Positions 44,276 through 52,110 of a stretch of 64,000 nt of DNA are shown here, piece after piece (the stretch's first letter is position 1; the number at the start of each line of letters is the position of its first letter). The stretch is taken from assembly GCF_963666145.1 (NCBI RefSeq), contig NZ_OY762614.1:5322501-5386500 (forward strand), given 5' to 3'. Below the pieces are notes generated by a model. The model was given only the letters and a program-made list of their open reading frames with translations, had not been told where the DNA came from and did no database searches. Position numbers and translations under genes: made by a program. Source of the DNA: an uncultured Desulfobacter sp. (GTDB taxonomy: Bacteria; Desulfobacterota; Desulfobacteria; Desulfobacterales; Desulfobacteraceae).

Positions 44276-45823
44276 ATGTCTACATTAGAGGAACGCGTAC
44301 GTTGCAAAGAGCTGCTCAGCTTAGTCAAAACCCCTGAAGAATGTATCCAGTACTTTGAAGATGGTCTAAATGTTGGTATGTCCGGATTTACCCCGGTCGG
44401 CTACCCGAAAGTTGTGCCCATTGCGCTGTGTGATCACGTTGAGAAAAACAATCTGCAAGGCAAGTTGAGACTCAACCTGTTTATCGGCGCGTCTGTCGGT
44501 GCCGAGGTTGAGGACCGCATGGCCACATTGAATATGATTGACCGTCGCTGGCCGTACCAGACAGGTAAAAATCTGGGCAAAGCCATTAACAGCGGCCAGA
44601 TTCGCATGGGTGACAAACACCTTTCCATGTTTCCCCAGGATCTGAAATACGGTTTTTATACAATGGATAGAGGCGGCGGACTTGACCTGGCCGTAATTGA
44701 AGCCTCCGCCATTACCGAGAACGGTGATATCATTCTGACCGGTGCCGTGGGTGCCGCGCCTGAAATCATTGATGTTGCCGACAAAATTATTGTTGAAATC
44801 AATACCGGTCTGCCCTCCTTTGAAGGCATGCACGACATTCTTTTAACCGACCTGCCGCCGTACCGTAAAATTTATCCGGTAACTGATCTGCGTCAGCGTA
44901 TCGGTACGCCTTGGGTTCCGACAGACAAGAGCAAGATCGTCGCCATCGTTGAATCCAAGCTGCCCGACAATGGTCGTGCGCTGCGCGGTACCGACGATGT
45001 GGCCCAGGCCATTGCCGACAATATCGTTGATTTCTTCCAGGCTGAAGTGAAGGCCGGGCGTCTGCCCAAGAACCTGCTTCCCCTGCAGTCCGGTGTGGGT
45101 TCTATCGCCAATGCTGTTGTGGGTGGTCTGACCGCAAGTCCCTTTGAAAATTTGACCGTTTTTACCGAGGTTTTGCAGGATACCTTCCTGCCCTTCCTTG
45201 ATTCGGGTAAATGCGAATACATCAACTGTACGTCACTGTCCTTGTCCAACGATGCATTTGTTGATTGGTGGAAAAATTTTGAAACCTATAAGAAAATGGT
45301 GATGATGCGGCCCCAGCAGATTTCCAACAATCCGGAGCTCATTCGCCGTGCGGGCGTCATCGGCATGAATACACCCCTTGAATTTGATATGTATGCACAC
45401 GCCAACTCCACCCACGCAGGCGGTACCCGTATGCTGAACGGTATCGGCGGTTCCGGTGACTTTATCCGTAATGCTTACATCTCCATGATGCACTGCCCCT
45501 CTTGCCGTGCCACCAAGAATGATGAATTCGGCATCACCGGTGTTGTGCCCAAGGTTCCCCACGTCGACCATACCGAGCACGATATTGATGTTCTGGTTAC
45601 CGAGCAGGGTCTGGCTGATCTTCGTGGTCTGGCTCCGGTTGATCGTGCCAAGGTTGTCATCGATAAATGTGCACATCCGGCGTACAAAGATTATATGTAT
45701 GATTATCTTGATCGCGCCACCAAGGCAACCGGCGGCCATCATGAACCCCAGTTGCTGGACGAGTGCTACAAAATGCACCTAAGCTTTGCACAAAACGGCA
45801 CCATGCGTTTCTGGGAAAAATAG
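44276..45823 (+). CDS. Succinyl-CoA:acetate CoA-transferase (acetyl-CoA hydrolase/transferase family)
   Basis: Catalyses succinyl-CoA + acetate to acetyl-CoA + succinate. In Desulfobacter-type sulfate reducers this step both activates acetate and closes the TCA cycle. The 515-residue sequence is full length for the AarC/Cat1 family: GMSGFTPVGYPK near the start, the VFTEVLQD segment carrying the expected catalytic glutamate that forms the acyl-CoA intermediate, GIGGSGDFIRNAY, and VTEQGLADLRGLAPVDRAK near the end. GGAGAGAGAG precedes the ATG. Monocistronic, with its own promoter and strong terminator. Codon use looks optimised (few rare codons), as expected of a highly expressed catabolic gene. 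A 4-hydroxybutyrate CoA-transferase role is less likely. Confidence 0.92.
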   Translation: MSTLEERVRCKELLSLVKTPEECIQYFEDGLNVGMSGFTPVGYPKVVPIALCDHVEKNNLQGKLRLNLFIGASVGAEVEDRMATLNMIDRRWPYQTGKNLGKAINSGQIRMGDKHLSMFPQDLKYGFYTMDRGGGLDLAVIEASAITENGDIILTGAVGAAPEIIDVADKIIVEINTGLPSFEGMHDILLTDLPPYRKIYPVTDLRQRIGTPWVPTDKSKIVAIVESKLPDNGRALRGTDDVAQAIADNIVDFFQAEVKAGRLPKNLLPLQSGVGSIANAVVGGLTASPFENLTVFTEVLQDTFLPFLDSGKCEYINCTSLSLSNDAFVDWWKNFETYKKMVMMRPQQISNNPELIRRAGVIGMNTPLEFDMYAHANSTHAGGTRMLNGIGGSGDFIRNAYISMMHCPSCRATKNDEFGITGVVPKVPHVDHTEHDIDVLVTEQGLADLRGLAPVDRAKVVIDKCAHPAYKDYMYDYLDRATKATGGHHEPQLLDECYKMHLSFAQNGTMRFWEK

Positions 45824-45849
45824 AGTAACGCACTGCTTTACAGGCAATC

Positions 45850-45881
45850 AAAGCCCCGCCAAAATTTGGCGGGGCTTTTTT
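45850..45881 (+). terminator. Strong intrinsic terminator
   Basis: AAAGCCCCGCC (45850-45860) pairs with GGCGGGGCTTT, followed by a T-run ending near 45881. It lies 27 bases after the CoA-transferase stop. Confidence 0.92.
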
Positions 45882-46026
45882 GTGTGCTGGGCCTTCAGGT
45901 CATGGGGGCAAATTGGTTCAATGTCGATTCGTTCAACCGTTTTTGATAAAGTGCCCTGGTCAGGCCTGACAGTAATATTATATTGATAGCCGGGCGAATT
46001 GTGCTTCACCTGTTCAAGGGGAGGGG

Positions 46027-46070
46027 AACCGGTTAAAGGACTCAATGCTGTGAAAGGTCCTTAACCGGTT
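46027..46070. other. Isolated hairpin between convergent genes
   Basis: AACCGGTTAAAGGAC (46027-46041) pairs with GTCCTTAACCGGTT (46057-46070), one bulged base. It lies between the CoA-transferase terminator and the end of the flavoprotein gene on the other strand. There is no T-run on either side. A short second hairpin GCCCAA/TTGGGC (46122-46139) may terminate the flavoprotein transcript. Confidence 0.5.
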
Positions 46071-46147
46071 GTGGTTTGTCATATGCTGCATCCAAAAGAG
46101 GCGGGCATCTGATCGCCGATCGCCCAAATATGCTTGGGCCTGACAGA

Positions 46148-47869
46148 TTATCCTTCTTCTGGAATGAAATCTGGCTCAGTAACCCTGATGATGGCATATC
46201 CGCCCTGGAGGTTTTTAACACGGGTAAATCCGTTTTGGTTCAGGGTGGTCTGACATTCAAATGATCTGGCGCCTGTGCCGCAGAACAGGCAGAGATCTTT
46301 GTCACGGGGCAGTTCATTATAGCGTTCGCGCAACTCCGGCTGAGGGATGTGAATCCAGCGGTCAGCGCCGTATTTGTCAATGAACGGCTGGGCTTCGACC
46401 GCCTCTCTTAAATCCACCACAGTAATCTCCCTTTTATCAAACAGTTCAATAAATTCAGGCCAGTCAATGGGGGTGTTTCTGCCGTCCAGAATATTATCCA
46501 GTGTGTTTCCGGCATTGTTGATGACATCCATGGCAGATGCAAATGGGGGCGCATAACCCACCTCCAGAGTACAGACATCATCTACGCTCATGCCTTGCTG
46601 CAGTAGCGGCACCACCGCGTCCACTCTGGCTTTAACAGAGTCAATCTGCTCGCCCACGGCTTCCACACCTAATACTCTGCGGGTATTGCGGTCGGCGATC
46701 AGCTGGATGAACATAAATTTTGAATTGGGATAGAAATGGGCCCGGTCAAATTGAGCCACCACAGAGTGAACCGGATCAAACCCGGCCATCTTTGCCTGGT
46801 GAAGGGTCAGGCCTGCTGTGGCAACACCCATGCCGAACACTTTGATGCAAAAGGTGCCCACGGTGCCGTCAAACTGGGCATTTTTCCCGAAAATGTTTGT
46901 GGCAATGATCCGGCCCTGGCGGTTGGCAAGGGAGCCCAAAGGCATGGGAAGCTGGTCTCCGGATACCAGGTTGCGTACTTCAATGCAGTCGCCGCCGGCA
47001 TAGATATCCGGGTCGGTGGTTCTAAGATTTTTATCCACGATCAAAGACCCGCCCCGGCCCACAGCCAGGCCGGCTTCTGCCGCAAAACCTGTGTTCGGCC
47101 GAACGCCCACAGCCATGATCACAAGGTCGCAGTCAATCACTTCACCGCTGACCTCAACACCGGTAACGCCGTTTTCGGCATCCCCGAGGATTTTGGTCAC
47201 CTGGGCACCGATTTTTACGGTCACGTCGTTGTTTTCAAGCTCTTTTTCAGCAATAAGGGCGATATTGGGCCCGATGGCCACGGGCAGGATATGGGGGGCC
47301 ATTTCCACAAGGGTGGTTTCCACGCCCCATAAATCGGTCAGGGCTTCGGCCATTTCAACCCCTATGGCACCGGCGCCGATGACCACGGCACTTCCCACGG
47401 CGCCTTTGCTGATCAGCTCTTTGATGGCCTCGGCATGGTGAAGGTTGGACACGGGATATACACCCGGCAGGTCGGCACCTGGGATGGGCGGTGTAAACGG
47501 TGTGCCGCCGGTGCCGATGACCAGCTTGTCATAGGGCATTTCCGACTCAGTTCCGTCGTCTAAATGACGGACTTTCAGCAGTTTGTTTCTGCGGTCAATG
47601 CCGATGGCCTCCACCCGGGTAAGAACATTAACGCCTTTGACGGTACGGAAAAATTCCGGGTTTCTGGGGTGGTGGGCTGTTGTGGAGTATAAATCTTTAA
47701 GTTCTCCAATGTCCCCGCCAATATAATAAGGAATGCCGCATCCGCCATATGAAATCAAACTATCCCTGTCTATCATAGTTATTTCACAATCGGAATCAAG
47801 CCGTCTGAGGCGGCTGGCCACCTTGGGGCCCAGGGCCACCGCACCGATAATAATGATTTTTTTTGCCAT
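46148..47869 (-). CDS. CoA-disulfide reductase/NADH oxidase-like flavoprotein with C-terminal rhodanese
   Basis: A 573-residue fusion of a pyridine nucleotide-disulfide oxidoreductase (about 1-455) and a rhodanese (about 470-565). The FAD-binding start IIIIGAVALGPKVASRL, the single active-site Cys in SYGGCGIPYYIGGD (as in CoA-disulfide reductase and Nox), NAD motif VVIGAGAIGVEMAEAL, and the second FAD motif IYAGGDCIEV are all present. The rhodanese loop FCGTGARSF carries the persulfide cysteine. CoADR-rhodanese fusions reduce CoA persulfide/polysulfide, so NAD(P)H-dependent sulfur or polysulfide reduction is plausible in this organism. GAGG lies five bases before the ATG. Confidence 0.9.
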   Translation of the reverse strand: MAKKIIIIGAVALGPKVASRLRRLDSDCEITMIDRDSLISYGGCGIPYYIGGDIGELKDLYSTTAHHPRNPEFFRTVKGVNVLTRVEAIGIDRRNKLLKVRHLDDGTESEMPYDKLVIGTGGTPFTPPIPGADLPGVYPVSNLHHAEAIKELISKGAVGSAVVIGAGAIGVEMAEALTDLWGVETTLVEMAPHILPVAIGPNIALIAEKELENNDVTVKIGAQVTKILGDAENGVTGVEVSGEVIDCDLVIMAVGVRPNTGFAAEAGLAVGRGGSLIVDKNLRTTDPDIYAGGDCIEVRNLVSGDQLPMPLGSLANRQGRIIATNIFGKNAQFDGTVGTFCIKVFGMGVATAGLTLHQAKMAGFDPVHSVVAQFDRAHFYPNSKFMFIQLIADRNTRRVLGVEAVGEQIDSVKARVDAVVPLLQQGMSVDDVCTLEVGYAPPFASAMDVINNAGNTLDNILDGRNTPIDWPEFIELFDKREITVVDLREAVEAQPFIDKYGADRWIHIPQPELRERYNELPRDKDLCLFCGTGARSFECQTTLNQNGFTRVKNLQGGYAIIRVTEPDFIPEEG

Positions 47870-48143
47870 GAGAACCTCGTTTGTTTGTCCGGCATGTAAA
47901 ATGAGAAGCAGTACCGGATCGTGTCAATATTCCCCGAATCAAATCCCTCTCAAATTTGGTAAACACAAAATACGCTAATTAAAGATAATGCTCAAGTATT
48001 TTACTGGCAGGCCTTCCTTTTTATAGTATAACAGCCATGGATAGGTCCGGCCTAATAATGCGTAGGTATGCCCCGGAACACAAAGTGACGCAAAACCATA
48101 AAAAAGTGATTCCGGGTCTTGAAAATACACCTCCTTTTCAGGT

Positions 48144-48683
48144 ATGAGTGCAGACATGATGACAAAACCATTCAACCCTTTTGAAAACCGGACGGACCGG
48201 GACGTCAGAAATCTTCTGGGCAGTGCGTTTATCGGCGCACTGCATAAAGATGATCCGGCCCTTGTGGTCCGGACCGTTTCAGTTCTGGCACAAAAAATAT
48301 TGCCTGATCCGGCCCAAATTTACATCAAAGAGCGGTCTGAGAGGTATGACGATGTGTTGGCACAGATTACGGCACATCCGGCATTGGCTTCCGATATATA
48401 TGCTCTGGCCGGTCTGCTCTGGGATGAATCCCTTTTTTTTGAATGCCATGAATGGTTAGAACAAAATTACAGGAATCTTCAGGGGCAGGAGAAGAAAATT
48501 TTGCAGGCAATGATACGTACTGCAGGTACGTTTGAATTGCTGACGTATAACCGGAAAAAAGCAGCTGTGTCAGTGGCATCAAAAGCTGTGGCCGTGCTAG
48601 AAGAACATTTATTGCAAGTTCCGGAGTCGTTTAATATCGGGCCCAAAATAACCCGGTTGAAAACCGTTATCAACGAGGCCTGA
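48144..48683 (+). CDS. DUF309-domain protein
   Basis: A 179-residue cytoplasmic protein. The segment LFFECHEWLEQNYRNLQGQEKKILQAMI matches the core of DUF309 (the FFExHExLE motif with conserved Glu/His, which suggests a metal or acid/base site), followed by helical AAVSVASKAVAVLEEHL. The N-terminal half is a hydrophobic-poor, mostly helical region (VRNLLGSAFIGALHKDD). The start ATG 48144 has only a weak AGG; an alternative is ATG 48156. No function is established for the family. It is followed by the glutamine amidotransferase-like gene after 53 bases on the same strand. Confidence 0.78.
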   Translation: MSADMMTKPFNPFENRTDRDVRNLLGSAFIGALHKDDPALVVRTVSVLAQKILPDPAQIYIKERSERYDDVLAQITAHPALASDIYALAGLLWDESLFFECHEWLEQNYRNLQGQEKKILQAMIRTAGTFELLTYNRKKAAVSVASKAVAVLEEHLLQVPESFNIGPKITRLKTVINEA

Positions 48684-48736
48684 AATCAAATTTTGCCCGT
48701 ATCCCTAAACCCATGATCAAATGAGTAGACCGTCAT

Positions 48737-49465
48737 ATGTCCGTTTTCATCGCCATTTGCGCCAATACCGAATACAATAAAAATGGCCAGACCATCACCA
48801 GTGTCCCCGTGGCATACAACAATTGTGTTCAGCAAACAGGTGCTGTGCCTGTTATCCTGCCGCCTTGCCGGGATGAAAAAACCATAGCCCTGATGCTGTC
48901 CCGGGTCAGCGGCCTGATTCTTCCCGGCGGCCTGGACATAGATGCCCATTACTTTAATCAAACAATGCATCCGGCATGCCGGGCCAGTGATCCCGAGCTG
49001 GATCTGTTTCAGATTACCCTGGTGAAACTGGCCGTGGAAATGGAAATACCCATCCTGGGTATTTGCCGGGGAGCCCAGGTGACAAACGTGGCTTTGGGTG
49101 GGTCACTGATCCAGGATATCCCAAGCCTATTGCCTGAATCCAATATTGACCACATGCAGAAAGTGTTCTCCTTTGATACGGACCATGATGTCCGGTTTGA
49201 TCCGGGGTCCCGGCTCTACAGCCTGTTTGGTGCGTCCATGCGTATCAACTCCCGGCATCATCAGTCAATTGATGTCCCGGGCAAAGGCCTACGAATCACT
49301 GCATGGGCCCCGGATGGCGTCGCCGAAGGAGCGGAGCACGAATCGCTGCCCATTTACCTTGTGCAGTGGCACCCTGAACTGCTCATGCAAAAAAGTGACA
49401 GCATGCGGCCTTTATTTGATCGATTTATTTATCACTGCGAAGAAAAGCAAGGGCGCATGAAATAA
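48737..49465 (+). CDS. Class I glutamine-amidotransferase-like hydrolase (gamma-glutamyl-GABA hydrolase type)
   Basis: A 242-residue protein of the peptidase C26/PuuD family. The nucleophile elbow GICRGAQVTNVALGG holds the catalytic Cys, and VQWHPELL carries the catalytic His with its Glu. Also present are LILPGGLDIDAHYF and INSRHHQSIDVPGKGL, which match the gamma-glutamyl-gamma-aminobutyrate hydrolase branch rather than biosynthetic amidotransferases. Predicted to cleave a gamma-glutamyl amide in the cytoplasm, for instance in putrescine degradation or a detoxification route. No other Puu gene is nearby, so the substrate is uncertain. No clear ribosome site precedes the ATG. Confidence 0.85.
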   Translation: MSVFIAICANTEYNKNGQTITSVPVAYNNCVQQTGAVPVILPPCRDEKTIALMLSRVSGLILPGGLDIDAHYFNQTMHPACRASDPELDLFQITLVKLAVEMEIPILGICRGAQVTNVALGGSLIQDIPSLLPESNIDHMQKVFSFDTDHDVRFDPGSRLYSLFGASMRINSRHHQSIDVPGKGLRITAWAPDGVAEGAEHESLPIYLVQWHPELLMQKSDSMRPLFDRFIYHCEEKQGRMK

Positions 49466-49706
49466 AAATTATAGCATTGCAGGCGTTGTACTGCCCTTTG
49501 AAGTTCCTTAAATGTATTTTTTTAATCCTGATACTCAAATTTCAGGTTGATTTTATAAACATTAATTAATATACAAGGACAACTTTATGTACTAGCGCGT
49601 AGAATCAGTAATAGTGTTTGTTTGTGATATTAAGGGCCGGACCATAGAAACGCCCCGGTTACTTCAGGTACAATCTGACATAACAGCTTTTTTTTGGAGA
49701 GGGATC

Positions 49707-50561
49707 ATGAAACGATTATTTCTCATTGCAGTACCCTGTTTTGCTTTTGCTTTTATTTTTACGGGCCTTGCCCTTGCTGCTGAAGACGCGGAAGCGACAT
49801 TCAAACTTCCCACCGGCACCATGACCTTACAGGCCCCTGAAGATGCCGAACACAAAGCCACATTGTCCCCGGTTAATTTTCCCCATTCCCTTCATTTTTC
49901 ATATTCCTGCCAAGAGTGTCATCATACTTGGGATGGAAACGGCCCCATACAAGGTTGTGGGACAAGCGGCTGCCATGAAAATTTCTGGGTCCCGAAACCC
50001 GGTCAGGTGGATGGATCGGGAAATAAGGCAAAATCCCTGGTGGGTGCCTATCACCAGGCATGCCGGGACTGTCACAGAAAAGAAGGGGATGCGCAAAAGG
50101 CCGCCGGTTCAAAAAGTATCGTGACAGGGCCTGTTGCCTGTGCCGGATGTCATCCTGATCCCCATTCCGAGGTTGTGGAAAGTGATGAAGCGCTGTCAGT
50201 TCCAATGGGTATCGTTACCATAGCCCCCCCTGAAGGGGTTAAGGCCACAAGGGGAACTGTTGGTTTTCCCCACGGACTTCATTTTCAGTTCGCCTGTAAA
50301 TCCTGCCACCATGACTGGGACGGTGAAAGCGAAGTTGAGGCGTGTTCTTCTTGCCACAATGAAACCGAGCCCGCGGGCGGCAGAAATATCAAATCCGAAG
50401 AAAACGTGATGTACTATCTGGCTGCCTACCACAATGTCTGTGTAACCTGCCACAGGGATACGGACAAGAAACGCCAGGTAGCCATGGCGCAGGGCAAGAC
50501 AGGTGCTGAGCTTCCCAAAGCTGCGCCCGTGAATTGCAACGGTTGCCACAGTCCGTCCTAA
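49707..50561 (+). CDS. Periplasmic tandem cytochrome c3-type octahaem protein
   Basis: A 284-residue secreted cytochrome with signal peptide (LFLIAVPCFAFAFIFTGLALA, then AED). The mature protein consists of two homologous tetrahaem halves of about 125 residues. Half 1: CQECH, an enlarged CX4CH (CGTSGCH), CRDCH, CAGCH. Half 2: CKSCH, CSSCH, CVTCH, CNGCH. Each half begins with the same FPHSLHF or FPHGLHF pattern, supplying a sixth-ligand His, and HxWDG follows the first haem of each. This is a duplicated cytochrome c3 (class III) fold, likely a periplasmic electron shuttle for hydrogenases and formate dehydrogenases. GGAGAGGGATC precedes the ATG. Confidence 0.9.
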   Translation: MKRLFLIAVPCFAFAFIFTGLALAAEDAEATFKLPTGTMTLQAPEDAEHKATLSPVNFPHSLHFSYSCQECHHTWDGNGPIQGCGTSGCHENFWVPKPGQVDGSGNKAKSLVGAYHQACRDCHRKEGDAQKAAGSKSIVTGPVACAGCHPDPHSEVVESDEALSVPMGIVTIAPPEGVKATRGTVGFPHGLHFQFACKSCHHDWDGESEVEACSSCHNETEPAGGRNIKSEENVMYYLAAYHNVCVTCHRDTDKKRQVAMAQGKTGAELPKAAPVNCNGCHSPS

Positions 50562-50600
50562 TACCCTGATCCATTTTAAGATTTTAAATAATTATGTCAG

Positions 50601-50636
50601 CCCGGCAGGGCCCGGTTACCGGGACCTGCCGGGTTT
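50601..50636 (+). terminator. Hairpin between the cytochrome and tmk genes
   Basis: CCCGGCAGG (50601-50609) pairs with CCTGCCGGG (50625-50633), with an inner CCCGGTTACCGGG hairpin, then TTT. It lies 40 bases after the cytochrome stop. Its presence argues that tmk starts downstream of it, at 50663. Confidence 0.7.
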
Positions 50637-50662
50637 ACTTTGTTGTACAAAGGAAAGTAAGT

Positions 50663-51292
50663 TTGGAGAAAGCAAATAAAGGCTGCTTTGTGGTGTTTGA
50701 AGGTATTGACGGGTCGGGCAAAAGTACCCAGACACAACTGCTGTGCAAGCGTCTGGCATCGATCAATACCCAGGTTGTTGCCACATGCGAACCCACCGAC
50801 GGACCTGTGGGGCGACTGCTTCGTCAGATGCTGTCCGGCAAACTGCCCGCGGACCAGCGAACCATTGCAAGTCTTTTTGCCGCAGACCGCACCGAGCATC
50901 TGATGGATCCGGAGACCGGCATCCGGCATTTGGTGGATAATGGTGCGACAGTGGTGTGTGACAGGTATTATTTTTCTTCCTATGCCTATCACAGCCAATA
51001 TATGGATATGGAGTGGGTGATCCAGGCCAATCGGCTTAATGCCGATATTTTAAAACCGGACATCACCCTGTTTATTGATGTGGACCCCGAAATCTGCCTG
51101 AAGCGGCTTCAAACCACCAGAAAACATCTTGAAATCTATGAAAAAATAGATATCCTGAAGCAGGTGCGGGCAAATTATTTGGCAGCGTTTCGCCGCTTGG
51201 AAAACCAGGAGTGTGTGGCTGTGATTGATGGAAATGATTCTGTGGAAAACATAGCCAATGCGGTCTGGGATCAGGTCTGCCTGGTAATTTAA
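50663..51292 (+). CDS. tmk: Thymidylate kinase
   Basis: A 209-residue dTMP kinase: dTMP + ATP to dTDP. Walker A is FEGIDGSGKSTQ, the substrate DR motif is VVCDRYYFSSYAYHSQ, and the LID-region sequences (DVDPEICLKRLQTTR) fit TMK. The start is a TTG at 50663 preceded by AAAGGAAAGTAAG. The upstream ATG at 50594 lies before a transcription terminator hairpin at 50601-50636, so a start there is unlikely. The family start (MFIVFEG-like) falls about eight residues after the TTG. Followed by DUF3842 after 11 bases, suggesting cotranscription. Confidence 0.9.
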   Translation: MEKANKGCFVVFEGIDGSGKSTQTQLLCKRLASINTQVVATCEPTDGPVGRLLRQMLSGKLPADQRTIASLFAADRTEHLMDPETGIRHLVDNGATVVCDRYYFSSYAYHSQYMDMEWVIQANRLNADILKPDITLFIDVDPEICLKRLQTTRKHLEIYEKIDILKQVRANYLAAFRRLENQECVAVIDGNDSVENIANAVWDQVCLVI

Positions 51293-51303
51293 CAGGAAAA
51301 AAC

Positions 51304-51714
51304 ATGAAAAAAGTGTGTGTTATTGATGGTCAGGGCGGCGGTATCGGATCAACCGTAATCAAGCGGATCAAGGAGCGGTTTGAGGAATCCGTTGAGGTGA
51401 TCGCCCTTGGCACCAACGCCATTGCCACGGCCCAGATGCTCAAAGCAAGGGCAAATAAGGGGGCTTCGGGCACCAATGCCATTGTGCAGACGGTTAAGGA
51501 TGCGGATATGATAATCGGTACCGTGGGGATCATCATGCCCCACTCCATGATGGGGGAGGTGACCCCCCGAATGGCTGAAGCCGTATCCTGCTCCCCGGCC
51601 AAAAAGGTGCTTTTGCCGCTGACCCAGGAAAATATTGCCATTGTCGGGGTGGTGGGGGCGCCGCTGCCGCAGCTGGTGGATGAATTATTGGAAGCGTATT
51701 TCCCTCTGTCGTAA
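51304..51714 (+). CDS. DUF3842 family protein
   Basis: A 136-residue protein of the DUF3842 family. It starts with a glycine-rich VCVIDGQGGGIGSTVIKRIKE, which resembles a nucleotide-binding loop, then ALGTNAIATAQMLKARANKGASGTNAIV and VGIIMPHSMMGEVTPRMAEA and ends with VVGAPLPQLVDELLE. No enzyme activity is established; the fold may be a Rossmann-like NAD- or nucleotide-binding domain. It follows tmk by 11 bases with an AGGAAAAAAC site. CooT lies 131 bases downstream; the two gene families often occur together in anaerobes, but no functional link can be proven here. Confidence 0.85.
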   Translation: MKKVCVIDGQGGGIGSTVIKRIKERFEESVEVIALGTNAIATAQMLKARANKGASGTNAIVQTVKDADMIIGTVGIIMPHSMMGEVTPRMAEAVSCSPAKKVLLPLTQENIAIVGVVGAPLPQLVDELLEAYFPLS

Positions 51715-51776
51715 CAACAACAGGTTTTTAAGGTTGTAATGAAACGCTGATAACCTGTATTTTATATTTATTGGGG

Positions 51777-51845
51777 CTTTCCAAAATCCGAACGTGGAAA
51801 GAAACCCTGTGGCTGTAAAAGATCTAAAGATCAGGAGTGCATATT
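51777..51845 (+). promoter_or_regulatory. Structured leader upstream of cooT
   Basis: CTTTCC (51777-51782) pairs with GGAAAG (51796-51801) within GGGGCTTTCC...GGAAAGAAACCC, followed by a small GATC-TAAA-GATC hairpin and then AGGAGTGC, the ribosome site. This could be an RNA regulatory leader; no known riboswitch class is recognised. Confidence 0.35.
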
Positions 51846-52037
51846 ATGTGTGAAGCCAATGCATATCTTATAGACGAAAGTGGCCAGGAATCTTTGTTTC
51901 TGGAGGCTGTGGACAAGGTAGAATCCGAAGAGGACGGCATTCGCCTGGTCTCCATTTTTGGTGAACAAAAATTTATAAAAGGCAAGATTGACTCTTTATC
52001 TCTGGTGGACCATAAGGTATTTATCAAACCTGAATAG
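51846..52037 (+). CDS. cooT: CooT-family nickel-binding protein
   Basis: A 63-residue protein that begins MCEANAYLI. The second residue Cys is the conserved metal ligand in CooT, a small dimeric nickel-binding protein linked to Ni delivery to CO dehydrogenase. The remainder (LFLEAVDKVESEEDGIRLVS, IFGEQKFIKGKIDSLSLVDH, KVFIKP) matches the family. The ATG at 51846 is set by AGGAG eight bases upstream; the three extra codons of the longer frame have no support. Inference: it serves nickel handling for hydrogenase or the Wood-Ljungdahl CODH/ACS of the organism. Terminated by the hairpin at 52051-52090. Confidence 0.88.
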   Translation: MCEANAYLIDESGQESLFLEAVDKVESEEDGIRLVSIFGEQKFIKGKIDSLSLVDHKVFIKPE

Positions 52038-52050
52038 CGATTATAAAAAA

Positions 52051-52090
52051 CAAAAGGCGGGTCGGTATACAAATATCCACCCGCCTTTGT
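52051..52090. terminator. Bidirectional terminator between cooT and nfnB
   Basis: CAAAAGGCGGGT (52051-52062) pairs with ACCCGCCTTTGT (52079-52090). A-rich upstream and T-rich downstream flanks allow termination of both convergent transcripts. Confidence 0.85.
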
Positions 52091-52110
52091 TGTGCTGATA
52101 TTTTCAGGAT

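Noticed and set aside
45233..45778. Minus-strand open frame of 181 codons
   Set aside because: Antisense to the CoA-transferase, whose strong codon bias keeps the reverse frame open.
47975..48175. Minus-strand open frame of about 60-66 codons before the DUF309 gene
   Set aside because: Its start overlaps the start of the DUF309 gene on the other strand and it has no ribosome site; protein-like composition alone was not enough.
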